From NCBI RefSeq assembly GCF_002240565.1, contig NZ_MZMO01000001.1:2976001-3040000 (forward strand): a stretch of 64,000 nt of DNA, read 5' to 3'. The stretch is from Clavibacter michiganensis subsp. insidiosus (GTDB lineage: Bacteria; Actinomycetota; Actinomycetes; Actinomycetales; Microbacteriaceae). The notes beneath the pieces are model-generated. The model saw nothing but the letters and a program-made list of their open reading frames with translations, was not told the origin of the DNA and did no database searches. Both the position numbers and the translations under genes were made by a program. The stretch's first letter is position 1; every line of letters begins with the position of its first letter. Below, one piece after another: positions 17,564-25,966 of the stretch.

Positions 17564-17607
17564 ACGACGACGCCGGCCGGTCCCGTGGGGCCGGCCGGCG
17601 TCGTCGT
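17564..17607. terminator. strong hairpin terminator of the tetR gene
   Basis: A 17-bp perfect stem (ACGACGACGCCGGCCGG and its complement) around TCCCGTGGGG, beginning 14 nt after the tetR stop. The plc remnant ends directly at its other edge. Confidence 0.8.
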
Positions 17608-17621
17608 CCAGAGGGGACGCA

Positions 17622-18311
17622 TCAGGCGCGGGCGCGGTCCGTCCCGAGGTGCGCCTCGGCGGCGTCCGCGCGGCCCTCCTCCACGAGCGTCAGGTCGAGG
17701 GCGTGCGCGGCGCGCACGACGGCGTCGGCGTCGGGAAGCCCCAGGTGGGTGAGCAGCGGGATCCAGAGGCTGCGCAACCGCTCCACCTGATCCCCCGCGG
17801 GCGCGCTCGGCGACCGGTAGGAGAGCACGCCGAAGGTGGCGCTGAGCAGCACGTCGACGGTGGCGTCGAGATCGGCCGCGTGGATGCCCCGGGCCGCGAG
17901 CTCGGCTTCGAGGTGCCCGCGGGTGAAGCGCCACACGTCGAAGCGACGCTCGACGGCGAGGCCGAGGCGCGGCATGTCCTGCAGGAGGCGGATGGCGCCG
18001 GCCGCGACGGGGCAGACCTCGACCGTGCGGGCGGCGGTGAGCAGGAAGACGACGAGCTCGAGCAGCGCGCCCGGCTGGTCGAGCGCGGCCTCGATGCGGA
18101 GCCAGCGGTCCTCCTGGTCCTCGACGACCGCGCCCGCGAGGCGCTCCTTGGACGCGAAGAGGTGGTACCCGATGGCGGACTTGGGCTTGCCCATCGCCTC
18201 GGCCACCCGCGAGAACGACGTGCCCTCGTAGCCGTGGGCCGCGAACTGGGCTCCCGCCGCCTCGACGATCTCGCGCCGTGCCCGGGACACCGCCGCCTGC
18301 CGCTGGTTCAT
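17622..18311 (-). CDS. TetR/AcrR-family regulator (ScbR/ArpA-like)
   Basis: A 229-aa regulator. The N-terminal HTH spans residues about 10-55 (IVEAAGAQFAAHGYEGTSFSRVAEAMGKPKSAIGYHLFASKE, quoted only as a location). The C-terminal ligand domain has CPVAAGAIRLLQD and RRFDVWRFTRGHLEAEL, a pattern seen in gamma-butyrolactone-receptor-like regulators. The ligand and targets are not evident. The nearest divergent gene is the broken secreted protein at 18549, which may have been its target. The start ATG is the first in frame. Confidence 0.88.
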   Translation of the reverse strand: MNQRQAAVSRARREIVEAAGAQFAAHGYEGTSFSRVAEAMGKPKSAIGYHLFASKERLAGAVVEDQEDRWLRIEAALDQPGALLELVVFLLTAARTVEVCPVAAGAIRLLQDMPRLGLAVERRFDVWRFTRGHLEAELAARGIHAADLDATVDVLLSATFGVLSYRSPSAPAGDQVERLRSLWIPLLTHLGLPDADAVVRAAHALDLTLVEEGRADAAEAHLGTDRARA

Positions 18312-18548
18312 GTCGCTCCCGTCCGCCGCCCGTCGGGGTCGAAGGATGCTACCCGTCCGGATCGACGGGAACCCGACGCCGGGGTGAACGGATGGAGCGG
18401 GGCTCGCGGCATTCGAGCGCTCGTCAGACGAACGACTGACGGACAGGCGTCGTTCATCGGGACGTCGGCGATCGACCCCGGGTCGCAGGGATCGCGCCCC
18501 TACCGTGCTCGCGGGGCGACGGTTGCCCCTCGATGCGGAAGGTCAGCC

Positions 18549-19266
18549 ATGTCCTTCGCATCACCCGCAGCTCCGATCCACTCCCGCCGCTCCGTCCGCC
18601 TGCTCGCCGCGACCGCGACCGCCGCCGCGACCGCGACCGCGGTCGCCCTCGTCGCGATGGGCGCCGGCGACGCGCCCAGGCCGCCCCCGCCCACCTCGAG
18701 CAGTCGGTCGTGGCGTCCTCCCTCCTCAACGGCACGTTCGAGCACGACGTGAAGAGCGGCAAGATCACCGCCGACCAGCTCGCCACCGTCGCCACCGAGG
18801 GCACCGTCGTCGCCGGCCAGCGCATCCCCGCGTGGGCCGCGAAGGTCGAGAGCCACGCGCAGGCCGCCGCCGAGATCCGCGCCGAGATCCAGGACACCGC
18901 CCCCTCCCCGGCCCACGCGGTGGAGAACTCGGCGATCCAGCAGACGCTCGACTCGAAGGACGGCCGAGCGGTCACGAAGGCGGATCCCTCGCCGCCCAGG
19001 GCAGCGCCGGCAGCATCGGCGAGTCGAAGGCGTTCTGGAGCAACCACTCGTGGCACATCCCCGGATACGTCATCACGACGATCATCACGGTGGGCGTCGC
19101 GGCCTACATCGGCACCGTGTGCATCACGCTCGACCTCTCGCGGCGCTCCTGCCTGGCGCTGGGCGTGGTCGTGGCCGGCCCCGGCGAGTTCATCACGAGC
19201 TGGACCTGCGGCCAGGGCTACTGGTTCGACTTCCCGAAGGTCCGGAGGTCGCACTGCGGCGCATGA
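18549..19266 (+). pseudogene. secreted hypothetical protein with two frameshifts
   Basis: Three reading frames join into one plausible secreted protein of about 238 residues. The first frame gives a signal peptide (MSFASPAAPIHSRRSVRLL then Ala/Val-rich) ending near an AQA cleavage site. The second, from about 18672, gives a helical acidic mature region (LNGTFEHDVKSGKITADQL). The third, from about 18981, gives a glycine-rich hydrophobic end with Cys residues (TIITVGVAAYIGTVC, then SWTCGQGYWFDFP). Each junction needs a single missing base. A terminator follows the last stop. The family is unknown. Two independent shifts make a pseudogene likelier than error. Confidence 0.7.
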
Positions 19267-19297
19267 CGCCGGGACCGGTCGCCTGACCGGGACGCGG

Positions 19298-19327
19298 GGC
19301 GGCGGGCTGGATCTCCAGCCCGCCGCC
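19298..19327. terminator. hairpin terminator
   Basis: Perfect 13-bp stem GGCGGCGGGCTGG / CCAGCCCGCCGCC with an ATCT loop, between the broken secreted-protein gene and the convergent GNAT gene. Confidence 0.75.
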
Positions 19328-19366
19328 TCGTCGCGTCCGGGCGTCGGACTCAGGCGGCGGCGTGCG

Positions 19367-19867
19367 TCACCAGCGGAGCAGCAGCACGTCCGATCCGCCC
19401 TCGCGCCCGACGGCCACGAAGCCGAGGGACTCGTAGAGCGCGCGGGCGCGGTCGTTGCCGCCCTCCACGCTGAGGCTCACGGCCGGGGCGCCCGAGGCGC
19501 GGACCGCGTCGACGAGCGCCACGAGCAGCGCCCGTCCGAGGCCCCGGCCGCGCGCCGGCGGCACGAGCGCCATGCCGAGCTCGGGGATGTCGGCCTCGAC
19601 GAACCCGTAGCCGCGGTCGTCCTCCGCGGAGAGGCGCGCCCACGCGGCGCCGACCGGATCCCCGGCGGCCTCCGCTACCACGCCCACGTCGCCCGCGCGC
19701 GGCCAACCGGCCACGTAGTGCGCGAGCTCCGGGGTGGCGAGCATGCGCTCGCGGGTCATGGATCCGTCGCCGCGCCAGTCCATCGACGCCAGCAGCATGT
19801 CCTCGAGGAACCGGAGGTCGTCGGCGCGCGCCGGGCGCAGCGTCGCCTCCGGGAGCGCCCCCGTCAC
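19367..19867 (-). CDS. GNAT-family N-acetyltransferase
   Basis: A 166-aa acetyltransferase. Acetyl-CoA binding is shown by PPARGRGLGRALLVALVD (residues about 106-123) and the late NDRARALYESLGFVAVGR. The GTG start overlaps the stop of the alpha/beta hydrolase gene as GTGA, so it is the last gene of that transcript. The substrate is unknown. Confidence 0.88.
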   Translation of the reverse strand: MTGALPEATLRPARADDLRFLEDMLLASMDWRGDGSMTRERMLATPELAHYVAGWPRAGDVGVVAEAAGDPVGAAWARLSAEDDRGYGFVEADIPELGMALVPPARGRGLGRALLVALVDAVRASGAPAVSLSVEGGNDRARALYESLGFVAVGREGGSDVLLLRW

Positions 19868-20760
19868 CCGGCGGCCTCGTCGTCGGCGGACGGCTGGGCG
19901 GCCACCACGCGCGACTCCAGCCAGCTCCGCAGGTCCGCCACCACCTCGTCGCGGTTCGTCTCGTTGTAGATCTCGTGCCGCGCGCCCGGGTACACGATGA
20001 GCAGCACGTCGCTGAGGCGCGAGCGCCGGCTGTAGTCGCGCGCGAGCAGCTGCATGCCGCGCCGACCGCCGAGCGAGTCCTCCTCGCCGCCCTGGATGAG
20101 CACGGGCAGGTCGGTCGCGAGCTTGCGCGGCGGCCGGCCCATGATCTGCACGGAGTCGCGCATCCGGTACGGCTTCAGCGCGTTGACGTCGAAGTTCCGG
20201 TCGTCGGCGCCGAACGCGCGCTGCGCCTCGGGATCCCGCGACAGCCACTCGAAGCCGGACGCGGCCGGGTGCCGCCAGCGCTTGTTGAGATCGCCCGTGT
20301 TCACGACGCCGGGCATCGCGAGCGACGCCCCGCTCAGCACCAGCCCCGCGTAGAGCCCGGACGCCCGCGCGACGATGCGCTGCGCGAGGAGCGCGCCCCA
20401 GCTGTGGCCGAGGAGCACGAGCGGGAGGTCCGGGTGCTCGCGGCGCAGCTGCTCGCTCACCAGCTGGATCCCGTCGAGCGCCGCCAGGTGCCGCCGGGGC
20501 CCCAACACGCCGATGCCGAGGTGCCCGAGCCCGGTGGCGCCGTGCCCGCGGTGGTCGTCGGCCGCGACCGTGAAGCCCGCGGCGTTGAGCTCCCGCGCGA
20601 GCCGGATGTAGCGCAGCGCGTGCTCGCCCACGCCGTGCGCGATGTGCACGACCGCCCGCGGGCGCTCGGCCTCCCACACGTAGTAGTGGAGGGTCACGCC
20701 CTCCGCGTCCACGATGGTGCGGTGGTCGGCTCCGCCGGTGGAGCGCTCGTCGTCGGGCAT
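19864..20760 (-). CDS. alpha/beta hydrolase, monoacylglycerol-lipase-like
   Basis: A 298-aa serine hydrolase of the lysophospholipase/monoacylglycerol lipase group. The nucleophile elbow is GHSWG with S120, the oxyanion strand HGVGEHALRY lies near residue 42, and HEIYNE carries the late catalytic His. No signal peptide is seen. The start is 6 nt after a TAGTCT box (20767-20772), so it has its own promoter although it lies only 37 bp after the transglutaminase gene. It is followed by the GNAT with a 4-nt overlap. Confidence 0.9.
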   Translation of the reverse strand: MPDDERSTGGADHRTIVDAEGVTLHYYVWEAERPRAVVHIAHGVGEHALRYIRLARELNAAGFTVAADDHRGHGATGLGHLGIGVLGPRRHLAALDGIQLVSEQLRREHPDLPLVLLGHSWGALLAQRIVARASGLYAGLVLSGASLAMPGVVNTGDLNKRWRHPAASGFEWLSRDPEAQRAFGADDRNFDVNALKPYRMRDSVQIMGRPPRKLATDLPVLIQGGEEDSLGGRRGMQLLARDYSRRSRLSDVLLIVYPGARHEIYNETNRDEVVADLRSWLESRVVAAQPSADDEAAG

Positions 20761-20766
20761 GGATCC

Positions 20767-20772
20767 AGACTA
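20767..20772 (-). promoter_or_regulatory. -10 box TAGTCT of alpha/beta hydrolase gene
   Basis: TAGTCT on the minus strand, 6 nt before the ATG at 20760. Confidence 0.45.
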
Positions 20773-20797
20773 GGCGGCCCCGCCGCGGCCGCCGAGG

Positions 20798-21643
20798 TCA
20801 GGACTCGCGCGTGATCTCGACCCGCACGAACAGCTTCGAGCGGAACGGCCCCGCGTAGATGCCCCGCAGCGGCGCGACGTCGCGGTAGTCGCGGCCCCGG
20901 CCGACGAGCACGTGCCGGTCGCCGATGTCGATGAGGTTCGTGGGATCCCAGCCGCGCCACTCGCCGCAGAACCACTCGACCCACGCGTGCGACTCGCCCG
21001 TGACGGTCTCGCCCACGGCCGCGTTCGGCTTCGGGTGCAGGTATCCGCTGACGTAGCGCGCGGGGATCCCGACGTGCCGGAGAGCGCCGATGACGATGTG
21101 CGTGATGTCCTGGCAGACGCCGCGCCCCTGCTCCCACGCCTCGCGCGCGGTCGACTGCACGCTCGTGACGCCGGTCATGTACTCGACCCTCTCGCCGATC
21201 GCACGGGCGATCTCCGCGGCCGCCTCGCACGGGGTGCCGGCCCCGCCCGCGATCTCCTCCGCGAGCGCGCGGACCTCCTCGTGCGGCTCGGTGCGCACGG
21301 TCTGCGCGACCTGCTCCACGTGCTCGGTGGCGCGCTGCACGTCGACCGCGAGGTCGTCCCAGCCGAGCTGGTGCGGCTCGTGCGTGCGCGGCCGGACCTC
21401 GACGAGGCTCGTCGCGGTGAGCTCGAGCGAGCGGTGGGGGCTCAGGATCTCGAACGACGAGACCCGCGTGCCGAAGTAGTCGACGTAGGTGTGGTGCCCC
21501 GGCTTGGGCTGGATGTCGAGGTTCGAGTACAGGACGAACTGGTTCTCGCTCGACACGGGCAGCATGCGCGCCTCGTTGTACGAGGCGGTCACCTCGCCCT
21601 CGTAGTGGAAGCCGGTCCGGTGGGTGATGCGCAGGCGGTTCAC
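20798..21643 (-). CDS. transglutaminase-like protease of the ATP-grasp/alpha-E operon
   Basis: A 281-aa protein. An N-terminal beta domain (LRITHRTGFHYEGEVTASYNEARMLP, a Bact_transglu_N type) is followed by the transglutaminase core with catalytic Cys in GRGVCQDITHI, His in GESHAWVEWF and Asp in GWDPTN. Such proteins cleave or form isopeptide bonds. The GTG start overlaps the alpha-E stop as GTGA. The triad with the two upstream genes is widely conserved and was predicted by comparative genomics (Iyer, Aravind and colleagues) to make or remove peptide tags; the substrate remains unknown. Confidence 0.92.
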   Translation of the reverse strand: MNRLRITHRTGFHYEGEVTASYNEARMLPVSSENQFVLYSNLDIQPKPGHHTYVDYFGTRVSSFEILSPHRSLELTATSLVEVRPRTHEPHQLGWDDLAVDVQRATEHVEQVAQTVRTEPHEEVRALAEEIAGGAGTPCEAAAEIARAIGERVEYMTGVTSVQSTAREAWEQGRGVCQDITHIVIGALRHVGIPARYVSGYLHPKPNAAVGETVTGESHAWVEWFCGEWRGWDPTNLIDIGDRHVLVGRGRDYRDVAPLRGIYAGPFRSKLFVRVEITRES

Positions 21644-22575
21644 GAGTTCTCTCCGACCCAGCTGGGTGCCGCGTTGGTGGGGAAGTAGCGCTGGCGGACG
21701 GCCTCGCTGGTGGCGGATGTCGCCTCCTGCACGGCGTCCATGAAGCGCGGGAGGTCGTCGAGGATCTCCTGGATCGGCCGGTACTCCAGCTCGCTCCGGA
21801 TCTGCCCGAGCAGCCGCTGCGCCTGGTCGGACACCCCGAGGCGGTCGGTGCGCGGCTCGATGTCGTGCAGGCACTGCTCGGCCCGGCGGATCGAGTGCGT
21901 GATCGACCGCGGGAACAGCCGGTCGAGCAGCAGGAACTCCGCCGCGTTGCGCGCGCTCGGCACGCCGCGGTACGTGCGGAGGTACGCCTCGTACGCGCCG
22001 CAGGACCGGAGGATCGTGGTCCACGACGGTCCGCTCGCCTCCGTGAGCGCGCGCGTGGCGAGCAGGCGAGCCGTCATGTCGGCGCGCTCGATGGAGCGGC
22101 CGAGCGTGAAGAACTGCCAGGCCTCGTCGCGGCTCGTGCCCGACTCGACGAGCCCGACCGCGAGGGCCGAGCGCTCGCGCACCCAGCCGAAGAACTCGTG
22201 CACGCGGTCGTTGGCGATCTTCCGCGGCATGCGGGCGCGCGTCGTGTTGAGGCACTCCCAGAGCTCGCTCGAGACGATCTCGCGGGCGCGGCGGGCGTTC
22301 TCCCGCGCGGCGCCGAGCGAGTAGGCGATGGAGGCGGGCTGCGTGCGGTCCACCGCGAGGAGCGCGAGCACGTCGTCGCGGCCGAGGACGTCCTCGCTCG
22401 GCACGTCGCTGCCCATCACGCTGAGGAGGGAGCGGCAGGCGGTGTCCTCGTCGATCCACGGATCCTCGAGCAGCAGCTGCAGGTGCACGTCGAGGATGCG
22501 GGCGGTGCCGTCCGAGCGCTCGATGTAGCGGCCGATCCAGAAGAGCGACTCGGCGATGCGCGACAGCATGGGCAT
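21640..22575 (-). CDS. alpha-E domain protein (DUF403)
   Basis: A 311-aa all-alpha protein of the alpha-E family. It opens with MLSRIAESLFWIGRYIERSDGTAR (conserved core RIAESLFWIGRYIER at residues 5-19) and carries ERADMTARLLATRAL and YRGVPSARNAAEFLLLDRLFPRS further on. Its biochemical role is unknown, but it is nearly always encoded between a circularly permuted ATP-grasp ligase and a transglutaminase, exactly as here. The ATG shares one base with the stop of the upstream gene. Confidence 0.93.
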   Translation of the reverse strand: MPMLSRIAESLFWIGRYIERSDGTARILDVHLQLLLEDPWIDEDTACRSLLSVMGSDVPSEDVLGRDDVLALLAVDRTQPASIAYSLGAARENARRAREIVSSELWECLNTTRARMPRKIANDRVHEFFGWVRERSALAVGLVESGTSRDEAWQFFTLGRSIERADMTARLLATRALTEASGPSWTTILRSCGAYEAYLRTYRGVPSARNAAEFLLLDRLFPRSITHSIRRAEQCLHDIEPRTDRLGVSDQAQRLLGQIRSELEYRPIQEILDDLPRFMDAVQEATSATSEAVRQRYFPTNAAPSWVGENS

Positions 22576-24272
22576 CAGCGGTCCCCCTCGGCGGTGGTCG
22601 TGCGGGCGTCGGCGGCGGCGGGCGCTGCGGCCTGCTGCTGCTGCTCGTGCTGGTCGCGGTTGCGCGGCCGGTCGTGCGGCGACTGGTCGGGCGCCTTCTC
22701 CCCGTTCGCGATGATCGGGATCGACGTGGTCACCGCCGCCTGGTCGGCCACGAGCGTCTGCACGCTGCGCTCGCGCGTGGCCGCGGGGAAGCCGGAGTCG
22801 CCGACGACCCACGTGTCCTTGGATCCGCCGCCCTGGCTGCTGTTGACCACGAGCTGGCCCTCGGGGAGCGCGACGCGCGTGAGCCCGCCGGGGAGCACCC
22901 AGATGTCGCGGCCGTCGTTCACGGCGAACGGGCGGAGGTCGGCGTGGCGCGGGCGCATCCCGTCCTCCACGAGCGTGGGGATGGTGCTGAGCTGCACGAC
23001 GGGCTGCGCGATCCAGCCGCGCGGGTCCTTGAGGAGCCGCGCGCGGAGCTCCGCGAGCTCGCCCGCGCTGGCGGCGGGGCCGACCACGAGGCCCTTGCCG
23101 CCGGATCCGTCGACGGGCTTCACGACGAGCTCCGGCAGCCGGTCGAGCACCTCCTCGAGCGAGTCGGGCTCCTCGAGGCGCCAGGTGTCGACGTTCGGGA
23201 TGATGGCGTCCTCGGCCAGGTAGTAGCGGATGAGGTCGGGCACGTACGTGTAGACGAGCTTGTCGTCGGCGACGCCGTTGCCGACCGCGTTCGCGATGGT
23301 GACGTTGCCGAGGCGCGCGGCGAGCATGAGGCCGGGCGAGCCGAGCATGGAGTCGGCGCGGAACTGCAGCGGATCCAGGAACTCGTCGTCGACGCGGCGG
23401 TAGATGACGTCGACGCGCATGGGGCCGCCCGTGGTGCGCATCCAGACGCGGCCGCCGGAGCAGAACAGGTCGCGGCCCTCGACGAGCTCGACGCCCATGA
23501 GGCGCGCGAGCAGCGTGTGCTCGAAGTAGGCGCTGTTGTAGACGCCGGGCGTGAGGACGACCACGTTCGGGTCCTCGACGCCGTCGGGTGCGCTCGCGCG
23601 GAGGGCCTGCAGGAGCTTGTTCGGGTAGTCGCCGACGGGGCGGACGCGCATCGAGACGAAGAGCTCGGGCAGGGTCTGCGCCATGACGCGGCGGTTGGAG
23701 ATGACGTAGCTGACGCCGGACGGCACGCGCACGTTGTCCTCGAGCACGCGCATCTCGCCGGCCTCGTCGCGCACGAGGTCGATGCCGGAGACCTGGATGC
23801 GGACGCCGTTGGCCGGGTCGATGCCCGCGGCCTGGCGGTGGAAGTGGCTGGACGAGCTGATGAGGCGGGCGGGGATCACGCCGTCGCGGATGGCGCGCTG
23901 CGGCCCGTAGACGTCGGCGAGGAACGCCTCGAGGGCCCGGACCCGCTGCGCGACGCCCTTCTCGAGCCGGCTCCACTCGGCCTGCTCGATGACCCGCGGC
24001 ACCGCGTCGAGCGGGAACGGCCGCTCCTCGCCCGCGAAGTCGAAGGTGACGCCCTGCGCGAGGTAGCTGGTGGCGAGCGCGTCGGTGCGGTCCTTCAGCT
24101 CGTCCTTGGTCATGCGGGAGAGCGCCGCGTGGATCTCGCGGTAGGCCGACCGGGCGACCGCCGGCTCGCCCGCGACGGGCGGATCCCGGAACATCTCGTC
24201 GAACGGCATCGCGCCACCGGAGGCGCGGCGTGCGGCCGCGAGCGTGCCGTATCCCTCGAACAGATCACCCAT
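22575..24272 (-). CDS. circularly permuted ATP-grasp amidoligase (DUF404/DUF407)
   Basis: A 565-aa ATP-grasp type 2 ligase. Recognisable segments are RISGIDLVRD-like QVSGIDLVRDEAGEMRVLEDN, VPSGVSYVISNRR, the DDEFLDPLQFR loop, IANAVGNGVADDKLVYTYVP and the ATP-lysine segment VVKPVDGSGGKGLVVGP. These proteins are predicted to form amide bonds on peptides. A 50-residue disordered tail with a short Gln run follows residue about 515. It is the first gene of the operon with alpha-E and transglutaminase; all three are translationally coupled. Confidence 0.93.
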   Translation of the reverse strand: MGDLFEGYGTLAAARRASGGAMPFDEMFRDPPVAGEPAVARSAYREIHAALSRMTKDELKDRTDALATSYLAQGVTFDFAGEERPFPLDAVPRVIEQAEWSRLEKGVAQRVRALEAFLADVYGPQRAIRDGVIPARLISSSSHFHRQAAGIDPANGVRIQVSGIDLVRDEAGEMRVLEDNVRVPSGVSYVISNRRVMAQTLPELFVSMRVRPVGDYPNKLLQALRASAPDGVEDPNVVVLTPGVYNSAYFEHTLLARLMGVELVEGRDLFCSGGRVWMRTTGGPMRVDVIYRRVDDEFLDPLQFRADSMLGSPGLMLAARLGNVTIANAVGNGVADDKLVYTYVPDLIRYYLAEDAIIPNVDTWRLEEPDSLEEVLDRLPELVVKPVDGSGGKGLVVGPAASAGELAELRARLLKDPRGWIAQPVVQLSTIPTLVEDGMRPRHADLRPFAVNDGRDIWVLPGGLTRVALPEGQLVVNSSQGGGSKDTWVVGDSGFPAATRERSVQTLVADQAAVTTSIPIIANGEKAPDQSPHDRPRNRDQHEQQQQAAAPAAADARTTTAEGDR

Positions 24273-24351
24273 GTCCGGGAGCGTAGCCGGGGCGTGTGTC
24301 CGGGGTGTTACCGCGGCGCCGTGCGCCGGCGGGACCCGGATGCGGCGCCGG

Positions 24352-24525
24352 TCAGGCGTCGGTGCGCTTGAGGATGTGCGCGGGGATGGCGATGGACGCC
24401 GAGACGAGCAGGATGCCGCCGAAGAAGCTCAGCAGCTCGAAGCCCTCGATGTAGAACGCGAACGCGAACAGCGCCATGCCGCCCAGGAAGAGGGCGAACG
24501 CGATGATGAAAGCGACGATGTTCAC
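24352..24525 (-). CDS. small two-helix membrane protein, 57 aa
   Basis: A GTG-started ORF. Residues 2-22 (NIVAFIIAFALFLGGMALFAF) and about 27-47 (FELLSFFGGILLVSASIAI) are membrane helices, split by YIEG, ending in a short basic tail HILKRTDA. An AGG ribosome-site motif lies about 10 nt upstream. The compact amphipathic layout and third-position GC support a real gene. The family is not recognised. It is 79 bp from the ATP-grasp start, on the same strand and upstream of it, so it could be the first gene of that operon. Confidence 0.7.
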   Translation of the reverse strand: MNIVAFIIAFALFLGGMALFAFAFYIEGFELLSFFGGILLVSASIAIPAHILKRTDA

Positions 24526-24640
24526 GAGGGCACCTGATCCATTCCGAGACTGTGGGCGACCGGCGCGCGCGGGCGCGTGACGCGGTCACCCACGAGTCTA
24601 CGAGATCGCGGCGCGCGCGTCGCCCGGCGGGGCGACCGGC

Positions 24641-25966
24641 TCAGCGCGCGGCCTGCTCCGGGCGGATCCCGTCGGCCAGCGCCTGGTACGCGCGCTGCGG
24701 GCCGGGCGAGCGCGAGAGGGAGCCCGCGATGGCGTCGAGCATGGCGCGCTGCCCACCCGACGGGTTGAGCAGCGCCTTGGCCGCCTGCCGCAGCTCGGTC
24801 ACGGTCGCGACGTTCGGCGCCAGCGCGATCCCGAGCCCCGCGTCCTCGAGGGCCGCGGCGCCCGCGAACTGGTCGGTCGAGAGCGGCAGCACGAGCATCG
24901 GGACGCCCGCGGTCGCCGCCTCGGTGACGGAGTTGTTGCCGCCGTGCGTGACGGCGAGGTCGGCGTGGCCGAGCAGCGTCACCTGCGGGAGGAAGGGACG
25001 CACGAGCCAGTCGGACGGGATGTCGCCGAGCGCGGACCGGTCGGTGGATCCCGTCGCGAGCGCCACGCGCACGTCGAGGTCGCGGAGGGTCGCCGCGATG
25101 CGGGCGAGCACGTCGTCGCGCACGGAGAGGAAGCTGCCGAGCGACACGTAGACGATGGGGTCGCCGCCTTCGTCGATCCAGTCCTGCACCTCGGCCTCGG
25201 GCGCCTCGCGACGCACCGCCGATCCGATGAAGGCGTGCGGCGGCAGCAGCTCGGAGCGGTCGGGGTCGTGCAGCTCCTCGGGGTAGTTGAGCAGGAGCAC
25301 GTCGCCGGCCTCCGCGAACGCGTCGCGGCTCGGGCGCATCGAGGGCGCGAGGATCGCGAGGGCGTCGTTCCACTGCGCGGTGAAGCGGTCGCGGACGCGC
25401 TCGCACAGCGCGTGCAGCTCGTCGAGGTCCTCCTCCTCGGGCTCGAACGCGGCGGGCCAGGCGGGCGGGAAGCCGTAGACCTCGTCGCCCACGGGCAGGG
25501 CGCTCGGGTGGCCGAGCACGACGTCGGCGTGGCGGGTGCCCGAGGCGAGGAGCGCGAGGCGGGCGCTGAAGGCGAGGTGGTCGACGATCACCTGGTCGGG
25601 GCGCACCTCGTCGAGGATCCGCTGCACGGCGCGCGCGGTCTCCACCGGCTCCCACAGCAGGTCGTCGCTGCGGGCCTCGGCCTGGAACCGGAGGGTCTCG
25701 ACCATGCCGCGGCGCGTGGCGGCGAAGAAGCCGCGGAGGGCGTCGTCCTCGCCGGTCGGCTGGTCCTCGGCCTTGATGGTGCCGGGGTTGGATCCGCGGC
25801 CGAGGCGGAGGTCGACCCGCTCGAAGCCGGAGGCCTCGACGATGCCGGCGGTCGCGGATCCGGTCGCCACGACCACGCGCTCGCCGGCCTGCTGCCAGGC
25901 CGACGCGAGCGTGATGAGGGGGAAGAGGTGGGACGCGTAGTCCGGGCTGATGACGAGCAGGGTCAT
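24641..25966 (-). CDS. glycosyltransferase, UGT/MGT-like (GT1, GT-B fold)
   Basis: A 441-aa GT-B glycosyltransferase of the macrolide/UDP-glucuronosyl type. The N-domain begins TLLVISPDYASHLFPLITLASAW. The nucleotide-sugar-binding C-domain has IVYVSLGSFLS and the signature HADLAVTHGGNNSVTEAATAG with the HGGxxS core, then PLSTDQF. The acceptor is probably a hydrophobic small molecule or lipid. The ATG overlaps the stop of the upstream GT4 gene as ATGA, so the two transferases are made together. Confidence 0.92.
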   Translation of the reverse strand: MTLLVISPDYASHLFPLITLASAWQQAGERVVVATGSATAGIVEASGFERVDLRLGRGSNPGTIKAEDQPTGEDDALRGFFAATRRGMVETLRFQAEARSDDLLWEPVETARAVQRILDEVRPDQVIVDHLAFSARLALLASGTRHADVVLGHPSALPVGDEVYGFPPAWPAAFEPEEEDLDELHALCERVRDRFTAQWNDALAILAPSMRPSRDAFAEAGDVLLLNYPEELHDPDRSELLPPHAFIGSAVRREAPEAEVQDWIDEGGDPIVYVSLGSFLSVRDDVLARIAATLRDLDVRVALATGSTDRSALGDIPSDWLVRPFLPQVTLLGHADLAVTHGGNNSVTEAATAGVPMLVLPLSTDQFAGAAALEDAGLGIALAPNVATVTELRQAAKALLNPSGGQRAMLDAIAGSLSRSPGPQRAYQALADGIRPEQAAR

